Part shown: positions 1 to 7,555 of the stretch, piece by piece
Layout of the letters: every line of letters begins with the position of its first letter
Position numbering within the stretch: position 1 is the stretch's first letter
DNA from: Chloroflexota bacterium
GTDB taxonomy: Bacteria > Chloroflexota > Anaerolineae > Anaerolineales > Villigracilaceae
DNA length: 41,080 nucleotides
Direction: 5' to 3'
NCBI GenBank assembly: GCA_029782225.1
Contig: JAKOVF010000119.1
Span: forward strand, 1 to 41,080
Made by a program: the position numbers and the translations under genes
Notes under the pieces: generated by a model
The model's database searches: none
What the model saw: only the letters and a program-made list of their open reading frames with translations
Told to the model about the DNA's origin: nothing

Positions 1-594
1 CAGGACCAGGCCATCGTTCAGGATGCGCTTGTCAGCCGGGTTGAAATAATTGAGGATTTCACTCGGCTCTTCGTGCAGCTTGTGACCGATGCCATGTCCC
101 GTCAAATCGTAGATGACGTTGAATCCGTGCTTTTTCGCTTCTTCCTGGACCGTTCGCCCGATCCCGTTTAGACGGTTCCCCGCCTTTGCTGAGTGAAGAG
201 CCTTCATCAGCGCGGCTTTCGTAGCTGCGAGCAATTTATCCAGACTGCGCTGACTTGTCCCCACCACCATCGACGCGCCGGTGTCCGCATAATAGCCATC
301 GAGTTCGGCCGAAATATCAATGTGGATCAATTCCCCTGAGCGCAGGATATGCTCATCCGGAATCCCATGCGCAATGACCGGCGATACGCTGATGCAGGTC
401 GCGCCGGGAAAGTTATACATCACCTGCGGCGCGGAGCGTGCACCCTGCGCCTCCAGAAACGCGCGTCCCATTTTGTCCAGTTCACGGGTTGTCATCCCCG
501 CTCGGACCAGTCCCATCATCTTGCGCAGTGTCTCTGCGCAAATGCGGCCAACGGCTCTGAGAGATTCAATATCTTGAAGGGAGTCAGCGGTCAT
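1..594 (-). CDS. map: Methionine aminopeptidase type I, 3' end outside window
   Basis: Removes the N-terminal methionine from nascent cytosolic proteins. The visible 198 residues cover the N-terminal part of the pita-bread fold. They include the ISVSPVIAHGIPD segment with the first conserved His, the HIDISAELDGYYADTGAS metal-binding stretch, and the GHGIGHKLHEEP motif with the metal-ligand His. The C-terminal Glu ligands lie beyond position 1. The ATG at 594-592 overlaps the thymidylate kinase stop in an ATGA tetranucleotide, so the two genes are probably translationally coupled and transcribed leftwards together. The family assignment is secure from motif order; only the missing 3' end limits it. 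Confidence 0.93.
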   Translation of the reverse strand, partial: MTADSLQDIESLRAVGRICAETLRKMMGLVRAGMTTRELDKMGRAFLEAQGARSAPQVMYNFPGATCISVSPVIAHGIPDEHILRSGELIHIDISAELDGYYADTGASMVVGTSQRSLDKLLAATKAALMKALHSAKAGNRLNGIGRTVQEEAKKHGFNVIYDLTGHGIGHKLHEEPSEILNYFNPADKRILNDGLVL

Positions 595-1205
595 TGTTTG
601 ATTGCCGCTAAAATCGTTTTCCTCAATTCTTTCTGCACTTCATCCCACTTCTTCTCCGCGTTTAATACGACCCACCTCTTCGGTTCGGCTTTTACCATTT
701 CCAAATACCCAGCACGGACGCGTTTATGGAACTCGACAGTGTAGGCATCCAGCCGATTCCACTCGTTATCTTTCTTCTTTCGTCCCAGCCCGATTTCCAC
801 ATCCACATCGAGCAAAACTGTCAAATCGGGAACCAGGCCTCCCGTCGCATATTTCACCAGCGAACGGACCTGCTCCAAATCCTGCTGGTGGCCGTAGCCC
901 TGATAGGCGATGGTGGAATCGTAATAGCGGTCTGAAATGACAATTTCCCCGGCGGTCAATCGCGGCTTGATGACCTGTTCCACGATCTGCGAGCGCGCGG
1001 CCTGGTAGAGCAGCGTCTCGGTCCGTGGATGCATTTCCACGTTTTTCAGGTCGTGGATCACTTCCCTTATCTGCTCGCCTATGGACGTGCCGCCCGGTTC
1101 GCGCGTGGGGAAAACGGTGTATCCCTTCTCGCGGAGGTATTCCACGAGATAAGGGATGTGGGATGTCTTGCCTGAGCCTTCGGGGCCTTCGAGTGTGATG
1201 AACAT
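591..1205 (-). CDS. tmk: Thymidylate kinase
   Basis: Phosphorylates dTMP to dTDP using ATP in the cytosol. Seen: the P-loop GPEGSGKT at residues 7-14, the REPGGT dTMP-binding motif, the DRYYDSTIAYQG segment typical of TMPK, and a LID-like RKKKDNEWNRLD stretch. The protein is 204 aa, usual for the family. I chose the ATG at 1205-1203 because the family starts just before the first strand (MFITLEGPEG). An in-frame TTG at 1241 would add 12 unlikely residues. No clear Shine-Dalgarno precedes it. The stop overlaps the map start (ATGA). It is divergent from the protease gene at 1421. Confidence 0.95.
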   Translation of the reverse strand: MFITLEGPEGSGKTSHIPYLVEYLREKGYTVFPTREPGGTSIGEQIREVIHDLKNVEMHPRTETLLYQAARSQIVEQVIKPRLTAGEIVISDRYYDSTIAYQGYGHQQDLEQVRSLVKYATGGLVPDLTVLLDVDVEIGLGRKKKDNEWNRLDAYTVEFHKRVRAGYLEMVKAEPKRWVVLNAEKKWDEVQKELRKTILAAIKQ

Positions 1206-1245
1206 GGTGTTGATTGATGAGTGCGGGTTTGAGCGTGACAAACAA

Positions 1246-1307
1246 CCACGGACGATGGTCGACAGACCACGGAAAGTGGCGGTCCACCGTCAAGTGGTCG
1301 ATCGTCC
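1246..1307. repeat. Imperfect palindrome in the tmk/htrA divergent gap
   Basis: GGACGAT at 1250-1256 is matched by ATCGTCC at 1301-1307. The interior is made of interleaved ACCACGG / CCACCGT blocks that also pair imperfectly. It occupies the start of the 215-nt gap between the divergent tmk and protease genes and resembles the small palindromic elements elsewhere in the window, but it is a single copy here. The rest of the gap (1308-1420) holds an AT-rich stretch with TTATAC around 1320 that may be the -10 box of the protease gene. Confidence 0.5.
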
Positions 1308-1420
1308 CTTTGAACTCTAATTATACGTTTATTTTCGAGGCGGGTTATTTCACGGTTTTGTCATTTAGAAGTACTAAAATGCCGCGTGTAAAGGAAAGAG
1401 AGAAAGGAAAGAAGAATCCA

Positions 1421-2572
1421 ATGAATATCAAACGAATTCTCTACGCCCTGTTTATTGTTGTAGTTGCCGGGGTGGCTTCCCTCTCGGGAGCGGCTGCGGG
1501 TGGATTCGCTGTGTATCAGGCATTGGGAGGCAAATCGGCCAGTTTACCAGCGCCGTTGCAGCAAATCGTTCCGGCGAGCAATACCAATCCGGGCCAGCCC
1601 ATTCAGCTAAGCACCACGGACATCCAGACCACGATCACGCAGGCTGCCCATAAAGTTGGGCCGGCTGTGGTGACAGTCGTTGGCACGATTCCCGGACAGA
1701 CCAATTTCTTCGGTCAGAGCGGTGACGCCACGGTCAGCGGCAGCGGTTTCTTCATCTCTGACCAGGGTTACCTCGTCACGAATAATCACGTGGTGGATGG
1801 CACGAAAGACCTGAACATCATCCTCTCGGATGGAACCCAGGAAAAAGCGACCATCGTTGGCACAGACCAGTATTCTGATATTGCAGTCTTGAAAGCTGAT
1901 GGGAAAGTCCCGGCTGTAGCGGCTCTTGGCAACTCAGATAAGCTGGACCCGGGCGAATCGGTCATCGCGATCGGCTCGCCGCTGGGCGATTTCAAGAATA
2001 CCGTGACCGTTGGCGTGGTCAGCGCGACCGGCCGCTCGATCGACACCGGAAACGGGTATACGATCGAGGGCCTGATCCAGACTGATGCGGCCATCAATCA
2101 CGGAAATTCAGGTGGCCCATTGGTCAACCTGGCTGGCGAAGTGATCGGCATCAATACGCTGATCGTCCGCAACACCGGCAACGGTGACCCGGCGGAAGGC
2201 CTTGGGTTCGCCATCCCGATCAGCACTGCGCAGGCCGTTGTCAACCAGATCCTTCAAAAGGGATACTTCTCACGCCCCTTCCTGGGAATCAACTACCAGG
2301 TTGTGACCCCTGACATTGCCGCCTCCTACAATTTACCGGTGCAATGGGGTGTCTATGTGACCGATGTAAGCGCAGGCAGCGGCGCAGACAAAGCTGGCTT
2401 GCAGAAAGGTGACATCCTGACGAAGATCGGCGATACAACGCTGGACGAGAACCATTCCTTCGTCAATGCCCTGTTCAACTACAAGCCCGGGGACCAGATC
2501 ACGATCGAGTTCAACCGCAATGGACAAACGATGCAGGCGCAGGTCACATTGGGCGAAGCGCAACATCACTAA
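1421..2572 (+). CDS. HtrA/DegP-like S1C serine protease with PDZ domain
   Basis: A membrane-anchored trypsin-like protease, expected to degrade or process misfolded proteins outside the membrane. It is 383 aa. Residues 6-30 form an N-terminal membrane anchor, followed by a Pro/Thr-rich linker to about 65, the protease domain (about 70-270) and one PDZ domain (about 285-380). The catalytic triad is visible: H123 in TNNHVVDG, D153 in YSDIAVL, S230 in HGNSGGPL. The start is the ATG at 1421, preceded by an AAGGAAAGAAG Shine-Dalgarno-like tract; upstream in-frame starts (such as 1379) would place charged sequence before the anchor. It is monocistronic, followed by a repeat and a strong terminator. 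The class is certain; the choice among degP, degQ and degS names is not. Confidence 0.95.
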   Translation: MNIKRILYALFIVVVAGVASLSGAAAGGFAVYQALGGKSASLPAPLQQIVPASNTNPGQPIQLSTTDIQTTITQAAHKVGPAVVTVVGTIPGQTNFFGQSGDATVSGSGFFISDQGYLVTNNHVVDGTKDLNIILSDGTQEKATIVGTDQYSDIAVLKADGKVPAVAALGNSDKLDPGESVIAIGSPLGDFKNTVTVGVVSATGRSIDTGNGYTIEGLIQTDAAINHGNSGGPLVNLAGEVIGINTLIVRNTGNGDPAEGLGFAIPISTAQAVVNQILQKGYFSRPFLGINYQVVTPDIAASYNLPVQWGVYVTDVSAGSGADKAGLQKGDILTKIGDTTLDENHSFVNALFNYKPGDQITIEFNRNGQTMQAQVTLGEAQHH

Positions 2573-2579
2573 TCCATGT

Positions 2580-2700
2580 GTCATTGCGAGCCGCTTCGCG
2601 CTGAGCGAAATCGAAGCGTGCGGCGAAGCAATCTCATGTAATATTGCAATTCTCCTCCTACCATGAGATTGCTTTGCCTGCTGTGCAGGCTCGCAATGAC
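2580..2700. repeat. CATTGCGAG palindromic element, copy 1
   Basis: A 121-bp element with perfect 11-bp ends, GTCATTGCGAG and CTCGCAATGAC, and inner inverted GAAGCAATCTCA / TGAGATTGCTT arms. It begins 8 nt after the protease stop. A second copy with identical ends lies at 29421-29540. No reading frame for a transposase is inside, so it is a non-autonomous or REP/MITE-like element. Confidence 0.9.
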
Positions 2701-2705
2701 CGGAT

Positions 2706-2742
2706 AAAAATAGTGGCGGACAATCTGTCCGCCACTATTTTT
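2706..2742. terminator. Bidirectional intrinsic terminator
   Basis: A 17-bp perfect stem (2706-2722 with 2726-2742) with a 3-nt loop (ATC). The A-tract on one side and T-tract on the other make it work in both directions. It lies between the convergent protease gene (plus) and R3H ATPase gene (minus) and would stop both transcripts. Confidence 0.92.
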
Positions 2743-2783
2743 TATTTGGAGCAAACGGCCACTGCAAGAGTCGCCCCTCCATT

Positions 2784-4409
2784 TTACTCGCGGAAAATCC
2801 TCACGTGCCGGCGCGGTTCCTTGCCGTAGGAATGCGAAACCAACTCCGCGCTGCGCGCCATTTCATGTTGGAGGCGTCGCACGAGTGATGGCCCCGGGGG
2901 CAGGTCCACCCAGCGCTCGCCGTTGAGCACCGCCGCGATCGCCTGCTGGGTCTCGTGGCGGATATCTTCCAGGTTGTCGCGCGGCACCTGTTCCACGTTC
3001 AAGTTATACAGATCGCTCAGAAATTGCTCAACCTGTGCAACCGTGTTTGCGCGCAAAACATAGATGGGCATCCCGCGCTGCTCGGCCTCGATCACGGTCT
3101 GCTGGCGGTTGCGATAATAGGTCCGCAGGGTCACCAGCGCATCCGCTTCGCTTACGTCACGCACGACAATGGCCGGCACGCCAAGGCGCTTTGCGGCTTG
3201 TTGTAGCCGGTTGCGCGCTACGCCATATGCATAAACGCGTACAGGCTGTAAACCGCCGGCTGCGTTGTGGAGTGGTCTGGATGCTACGGTTGTTTCTTCG
3301 ATCATGGGAGCGGGTCGGCCCTGAGAGGTTCTCGCAGTGGAAGTCTGATCGAGGGGTTGGCGTCCGAGCCTCGGTGCTTTCCCATTCGCTTTGGCCTTTG
3401 CGGTCGGCGTGGCGCTTTTTTCGATCTGGATTTTTCCCTCGGCGTCACGCATCCGCACCTCAGGCATCAGCGGGACTTCACGCAGAAGCGCGTCGACAGA
3501 TGCCGAGATATCTTCATGGACTGCGAACCGATCGCGGGTCTGGATTTCGATGAGCACGTCGAATGTGGGAGGGGCGCGTCTTTCCAGGACTGTTTTCTGG
3601 GTGCCGCGTCGACGGGCTTCCTCGTCTGATAATGTGACCGCTTCGATCCCGCCGACGAGGTCGCTCAAGGTTGGATTGAGCAGCAGGTTGTCGAGGGTCT
3701 GACCGTGCGCCGTGCCGATGAGCTGGACGCCGCGCTCGGCAATTGTGCGTGCCGCAGCCGCTTCCAGTTCACGTCCGATCTCGTCAATGACGATGACTTC
3801 GGGATTGTGATTCTCAACGGCTTCGATCATCACTTCATGCTGAAGCATCGGCTCACGGACCTGCATCCGGCGCGCGCGGCCCACCGCGGGATGCGGCACA
3901 TCGCCATCGCCACCGATCTCATTGGATGTGTCCACAATCACGACGCGTTTGTTGTCTGCCAGGATACGCGCTGATTCGCGGAGGAGGGTCGTTTTCCCCA
4001 CGCCCGGGCGTCCCAGTATTAGCACTGACTTACCGGCTTCGATAATGTCCTGGATGATATCCACAGTGCCATAGACTGCACGGCCTACACGGAGCGTGAG
4101 TCCCACGATGGCGGTCCGCCGGTTACGGATGGCCGAGATGCGGTGCAGTGTTCGTTCCAGCCCCGCACGGTTATCTGCATCGAATTCCCCGATGCGTTCC
4201 ACTACATGGTCAAGTTCCTCGCGCGTAAGCTCCTTGTTGCTGAGCACAATTTCGTCTTCTACATAACGTGCGGAGGGCACGCGGCCAAGGTCAAGGATGA
4301 TCTCGAGCAGATTGTCACTGTTGTTCGCCTCTTCAACGGCGCGCCGGATATTGGCGGGCAGGACATTTAACAGAACTTCGAGATCGTCTGTAATTTTTAA
4401 TTGAGTCAT
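2784..4409 (-). CDS. R3H-domain AAA ATPase (SpoIIIAA/Ycf45-like)
   Basis: A 541-aa cytosolic ATPase related to the SpoIIIAA/Ycf45 group, with a C-terminal single-strand nucleic-acid-binding R3H domain. Seen: an N-terminal helical region (1-110); the Walker A motif GRPGVGKT at 133-140; the VDTSNEIGGDGD segment at 159-170; Walker B VIVIDE at 205-210; a low-complexity Ala/Pro/Thr linker near 320-380; and a C-terminal R3H motif in which RRLQHEMA is followed by SYGKEPRRHVRI. The ATPase core and R3H signature are clear. The physiological role is not established, and a part in RNA or DNA handling is inferred from the R3H domain. It is preceded by an unusually long leader with a TATAAT box at 4627-4622. 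Confidence 0.88.
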   Translation of the reverse strand: MTQLKITDDLEVLLNVLPANIRRAVEEANNSDNLLEIILDLGRVPSARYVEDEIVLSNKELTREELDHVVERIGEFDADNRAGLERTLHRISAIRNRRTAIVGLTLRVGRAVYGTVDIIQDIIEAGKSVLILGRPGVGKTTLLRESARILADNKRVVIVDTSNEIGGDGDVPHPAVGRARRMQVREPMLQHEVMIEAVENHNPEVIVIDEIGRELEAAAARTIAERGVQLIGTAHGQTLDNLLLNPTLSDLVGGIEAVTLSDEEARRRGTQKTVLERRAPPTFDVLIEIQTRDRFAVHEDISASVDALLREVPLMPEVRMRDAEGKIQIEKSATPTAKAKANGKAPRLGRQPLDQTSTARTSQGRPAPMIEETTVASRPLHNAAGGLQPVRVYAYGVARNRLQQAAKRLGVPAIVVRDVSEADALVTLRTYYRNRQQTVIEAEQRGMPIYVLRANTVAQVEQFLSDLYNLNVEQVPRDNLEDIRHETQQAIAAVLNGERWVDLPPGPSLVRRLQHEMARSAELVSHSYGKEPRRHVRIFRE

Positions 4410-4615
4410 AGGTTTTTAAATATCAAGTGTTGAAACGTAACGTGTGAGGCTGTCAGAGGTTAGGGGGATGACGAAGTGTCACATAACCCGAAAACTTGCG
4501 AAAGGGAGGAAAATCCCTAGTCTGCACGTTCCGCGCTTAGCCCCATTTCGCGCGGATGGTGGGGGTTAGAAGGGGAGGAAAACCATGGGTCAGTACCTGC
4601 CTATCGTTAAGTGTC
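4410..4615 (-). other. Long structured 5' leader of the R3H ATPase gene
   Basis: About 200 nt between the predicted transcription start near 4615 and the ATG at 4409. On the minus strand it can form several hairpins: GCCU...AGGC at its 5' end, CCGCGC/GCGCGG enclosing a 13-nt loop (4531-4555), GGGA/TCCC, and TGAC-ACTTC-GTCA. The motif TTTTCCTCCC occurs twice, about 60 nt apart. I compared it by eye with the cobalamin, c-di-AMP, c-di-GMP, TPP and SRP signatures and found no match. It may be an undescribed regulatory leader or simply unconstrained sequence. Confidence 0.35.
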
Positions 4616-4621
4616 AGGCGT

Positions 4622-4627
4622 ATTATA
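4622..4627 (-). promoter_or_regulatory. -10 box of the R3H ATPase gene
   Basis: On the minus strand the sequence reads CTGCTATAATACGCC, a perfect TATAAT. No good -35 hexamer sits at the normal distance. Transcription would start near 4615, giving a leader of about 205 nt. Confidence 0.6.
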
Positions 4628-4690
4628 GCAGTTTTAGCCCACCACTTTCCATTAAGGTTTCCGAACAGGGTCAAGCTAGCTGTCAAAGAC

Positions 4691-5503
4691 TCAGGAGAAT
4701 TTTCGATGCCAGTTCTTTAGCGTCAAATACACAATCGGCAGGCTCGGCCTGAGACTCGATATCCGCAGGCCTTTTCCACTTGGCAGGTTGAGGCGAATAT
4801 GATAGGTTTTCCCGTTGCGGGTGCGCTGGGAAACCAGCTCTATGGACTGTATTTCATCCGCCAGCAATGTTCTTTGGCTGAAGATATATTTCAGCAATAA
4901 CGATTTGCCTCCCACAGTGATGGCCAGCGGGGACGAAATAGCCACGATAAGGATCATAGCTCCAATGAACACAAAGAAAACAGACATGAACCATTGGTCT
5001 GTCTGTATGATACTGAATGAAGCAATACCGACGATCAAAATCACGGCCATCGCAATTAGAAGGAGAACGATCCAGCTTCGGCTCATCTCGGCCACTTCCT
5101 GTGGGGTGAACAGATCAGGTCGTTTCGTGCCAATCCACTCTATGATTTCTTCGTAGCCCGGTAACTGCGGACTCGGACTGACAGTCACATCACCATCGAA
5201 GTTGTGGAGTTTGATCCCATTACCTCTGCCTGAAACGCGGCTGATCTCGCTCCAACGTAGCGATTTTGTTCCAAGGATGGTCTGCACAGAAATCTCATCA
5301 TCGGAGATGGTTGTTTTGCCGGTCAATGAATAGATCGAAAAGATGGCCAGAAGCACGATAATCAATCCGAATGGCAGAAGAAGAATGGATGCACCTTCCG
5401 TATTGAAGGAAAGCAAAAGGACACCTGCCAGGATCCCAAAGACTAATATGGCAAGCACAATCTGAAATGGAGGATGGCGATAAACGCGAGGTTCGTTGAG
5501 CAT
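4691..5503 (-). CDS. PH-like domain integral membrane protein, unknown function
   Basis: A 270-aa protein with two repeats of the same plan: a pair of hydrophobic segments followed by a small beta-rich domain. Membrane segments are near residues 14-34, 39-60, 143-165 and 170-195. The beta-rich parts (TISDDEISVQTILGTKSLRW; KSLLLKYIFSQRTLLADEIQ) resemble bacterial PH-like domains, in which a Trp-containing strand follows the turn. It starts at the ATG at 5503-5501, 36 nt downstream of an AT-rich TATGATATAAC stretch that is a plausible -10 region. It is monocistronic and leftward. I recognise the architecture but no specific family. Confidence 0.75.
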   Translation of the reverse strand: MLNEPRVYRHPPFQIVLAILVFGILAGVLLLSFNTEGASILLLPFGLIIVLLAIFSIYSLTGKTTISDDEISVQTILGTKSLRWSEISRVSGRGNGIKLHNFDGDVTVSPSPQLPGYEEIIEWIGTKRPDLFTPQEVAEMSRSWIVLLLIAMAVILIVGIASFSIIQTDQWFMSVFFVFIGAMILIVAISSPLAITVGGKSLLLKYIFSQRTLLADEIQSIELVSQRTRNGKTYHIRLNLPSGKGLRISSLRPSLPIVYLTLKNWHRKFS

Positions 5504-5693
5504 AAGCCGTCTTTTTTTTGTGATTTCTCTTTTGTTATATCATAGTTAAATCGCCTGCCTATTAACAGAATCTCCGCTGTGACAGATGAGATCCTTCCGG
5601 CGCGGCGAGCGCTCCCTCAGCACGGCATAATCCGGAAAATGGGAGTACAGATGGATTATGAGAGACACACTCCCGTTCTCACTTCATCCCTTG

Positions 5694-5699
5694 TATAAT
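5694..5699 (+). promoter_or_regulatory. -10 box abutting the HAD gene start
   Basis: A perfect TATAAT ends 8 nt before the ATG at 5708, so transcription should begin at or within a base or two of the start codon. A GGAG at 5700-5703 overlaps the expected unwound region and lies too close to the ATG for a good Shine-Dalgarno. No convincing -35 is present. Confidence 0.6.
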
Positions 5700-5707
5700 G
5701 GAGCGCG

Positions 5708-6178
5708 ATGATTGAACTGACTATTCCCGGGCGGGGCGTGCTTGCACTCGAACACCTTGTTACAGATGTAAATGGCACGCTTGCTGTCGATGGGCAGTTG
5801 ATCGAAGGCGTCGCCAGACATCTCTCTACGTTGCGTGACCGGTTGACCATTCACATGCTGACTGCCGATACCCATGGCCGTCAGTCGTTGATTGATCGGC
5901 AGTTGGGGCTTACGGCTGTCATATTGACGCCGGGAAATGAAGCCACTCAAAAAGCGGATTACGTCCACCGCCTGGGCAGTGACAAGGTGGTCGCGATCGG
6001 CCAGGGCGCCAACGATGCCGAAATGCTGGACGTTGCGCAACTTGGAATCTGTGTCATGTCCCAGGAAGGCGTATCAAAAGAGAGCTTGATGGCCGCGGAC
6101 CTGGTGGCGCCGAACATCATCGCTGCCTTTGAATTGCTGGAAAAACCACTGCGCATTGTGGCAAGCCTACGAAAATGA
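5708..6178 (+). CDS. Small HAD-family phosphatase, soluble P-type-ATPase-like
   Basis: A 156-aa single-domain HAD protein of the COG4087 type, resembling the phosphorylation domain of P-type ATPases. The nucleophile motif reads DVNGTL (D20), with Asn where most HAD phosphatases have the second, acid/base Asp; this is usual in P-type ATPase-like members (DKTGT). The LTAD segment after LTIHM provides the motif II Thr, and GQGANDAEML near residue 98 is motif III, with Gln replacing the first Asp of GDGxND. The substrate is unknown. It overlaps the next gene by ATGA, so the two are probably translated together. Confidence 0.82.
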   Translation: MIELTIPGRGVLALEHLVTDVNGTLAVDGQLIEGVARHLSTLRDRLTIHMLTADTHGRQSLIDRQLGLTAVILTPGNEATQKADYVHRLGSDKVVAIGQGANDAEMLDVAQLGICVMSQEGVSKESLMAADLVAPNIIAAFELLEKPLRIVASLRK

Positions 6179-7473
6179 ACGTATCCGATCAACCTCCTTT
6201 CCCCCCTGAGTCACAACCTGTGCCGAATCAGCCGGATCCTGCGCGCCTCCGCCGGCGGCGTGTGACGCGCCGTTCCAGAATCCCGACGGATGCCGAAGGC
6301 CAGGCCGCGCTGATTGCTTCGCTGGCCAAACGCGCCTATCCCTCGGTGGAGCTCTTTGTCCTCTCGCTGATCTGCGGCGCGGTGCTCGGCCTGGGTTATC
6401 TGCTGGATTCGCAGGCTGTGCTTCTGCTTGGTATTCTGCTCGCACCGTTGATGACTCCCTGGGTGGGATTCTTGTTGGCCATCCTCACTGGCTCAATTCG
6501 TTTTCTGTTTGAGACGCTCATGGCTTTGATCATCAGCGCGGTGCTGGTGTTCGTCGGCGGGTTGATTGCTGGCTTCGCCTCACGCGCCTTTCCACCTCTC
6601 AACTCAACCAGCGCCTTCATTCAAAGTCGTTTGTGGGTGCCGGAGCTCGTTGTGCTTGTCATTGGCGCGATCCTGCTCGTGGCTTCGTTTGTGCGCTCGG
6701 AGGCCAAACCGTTCCTGCCGAGCGTGGTCGTTGCCTATGTGCTGTTCCTGCCCTTGAATGCAGCAGCCTTTGGTCTCGGCGCCGGTATCGAAGGAATTTG
6801 GCCGCAGGGTGCGATGGTTGCGCTCGCGCATCTGGCTCTGGCAAGTCTTTTCGGCTTGCTGACTCTCTTCGCATTGCGCTTACGTCCGTCCCTGGGCGGC
6901 TTGATCCTGAGCCTTTTAACGGCATTGATCCTCATCGGGATTCTGGTCATATTGATGGGACCCGGCCTCGGGTCCGCGTTTGCGGCGAGGGATTTGACGA
7001 CTCCCACCAGTCCAGCGGCGCTTCCATCCCCGACTGTGAGCCTGGTCCCGCCTGCGACGAGAACAACGGCCCCGAAAGTTTCCTCTGCCACACCGCACAT
7101 TGAGACAGCAACCGCAACGAAGGGAATCACACCCACGCCCGTCCCACTGACTCTGGAAGTAACCCTGCCCGCCAGCGAGACTCCCACCATCACATTAACC
7201 ATCGAACCGACACCGGTCTATGGAAAGATTGCGTCCGGCGAGGGCGGTGGCGTGAACATCCGTAATGCACCCAATGGAAAATATCTTGCCACGCTCGATA
7301 ACGACTCGATCGTGGAGGTGCTGCCCGGCATCCAGGAGGCCAATGGCGTGACCTGGGCACACATTGTCGCCACGAAGAACGGTATCCGCATCGAGGGCTG
7401 GATCATCGAATCGGCTTTGATCTATGCTACGCCGGTCCCGAACTGGCAACCAACAACAACACCAACACCATAA
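6175..7473 (+). CDS. DUF389 membrane protein with C-terminal SH3-like domain
   Basis: 432 aa. A basic cytosolic N-terminus (1-45) leads into at least seven hydrophobic segments between residues 57 and 265, including LLAPLMTPWVGFLLA, the signature region of DUF389 (TIGR00341-like) proteins. After the last segment a Thr/Pro-rich linker (about 275-350) carries a bacterial SH3 domain (about 352-415: GGGVNIRNAPNGKYLATLDN, then GVTWAHI and GWI). SH3b domains usually bind cell wall or extracellular ligands, so the linker and SH3 should be outside. It is coupled to the HAD gene by a 4-nt overlap. DUF389 function is unknown; a wall-tethered membrane sensor or transporter is only inference. Confidence 0.82.
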   Translation: MNVSDQPPFPPESQPVPNQPDPARLRRRRVTRRSRIPTDAEGQAALIASLAKRAYPSVELFVLSLICGAVLGLGYLLDSQAVLLLGILLAPLMTPWVGFLLAILTGSIRFLFETLMALIISAVLVFVGGLIAGFASRAFPPLNSTSAFIQSRLWVPELVVLVIGAILLVASFVRSEAKPFLPSVVVAYVLFLPLNAAAFGLGAGIEGIWPQGAMVALAHLALASLFGLLTLFALRLRPSLGGLILSLLTALILIGILVILMGPGLGSAFAARDLTTPTSPAALPSPTVSLVPPATRTTAPKVSSATPHIETATATKGITPTPVPLTLEVTLPASETPTITLTIEPTPVYGKIASGEGGGVNIRNAPNGKYLATLDNDSIVEVLPGIQEANGVTWAHIVATKNGIRIEGWIIESALIYATPVPNWQPTTTPTP

Positions 7474-7477
7474 ATTT

Positions 7478-7538
7478 CCCTCACCCCGCCACGATGCGGC
7501 GCCCCTCTCCCAGTTTTGGGAGAGGGCAAGAGGTGAGG
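7478..7538. repeat. CCCTCACC/CTCTCCC palindromic element, copy A
   Basis: Ends CCCTCACC and GGTGAGG enclose the hairpin CCCTCTCCCA-GTTT-TGGGAGAGGG. It starts 5 nt after the stop of the DUF389 gene. The GGAG Shine-Dalgarno of the next gene follows 4 nt after its end. Other copies are at 37967-38014 and 40944-40996. Confidence 0.9.
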
Positions 7539-7555
7539 CTTAGGAGAATGCACTC

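Noticed and set aside
591..1241. Longer thymidylate kinase starting at TTG 1241
   Set aside because: The extra 12 residues are polar and absent from the family pattern, while the ATG at 1205 places the P-loop at its usual distance.
4410..4615. Cobalamin or c-di-AMP riboswitch
   Set aside because: Short GC-rich words recall both, but the ordered conserved cores could not be found on either strand.
4585..4749. Small plus-strand ORF after AGGGGAGGAAAACC in the R3H leader
   Set aside because: The ribosome-binding-like sequence is good, but the 54-residue product has no domain and runs antisense into the end of the PH-like gene. The GGGGAGGAAAA word is one of two leader repeats on the other strand.
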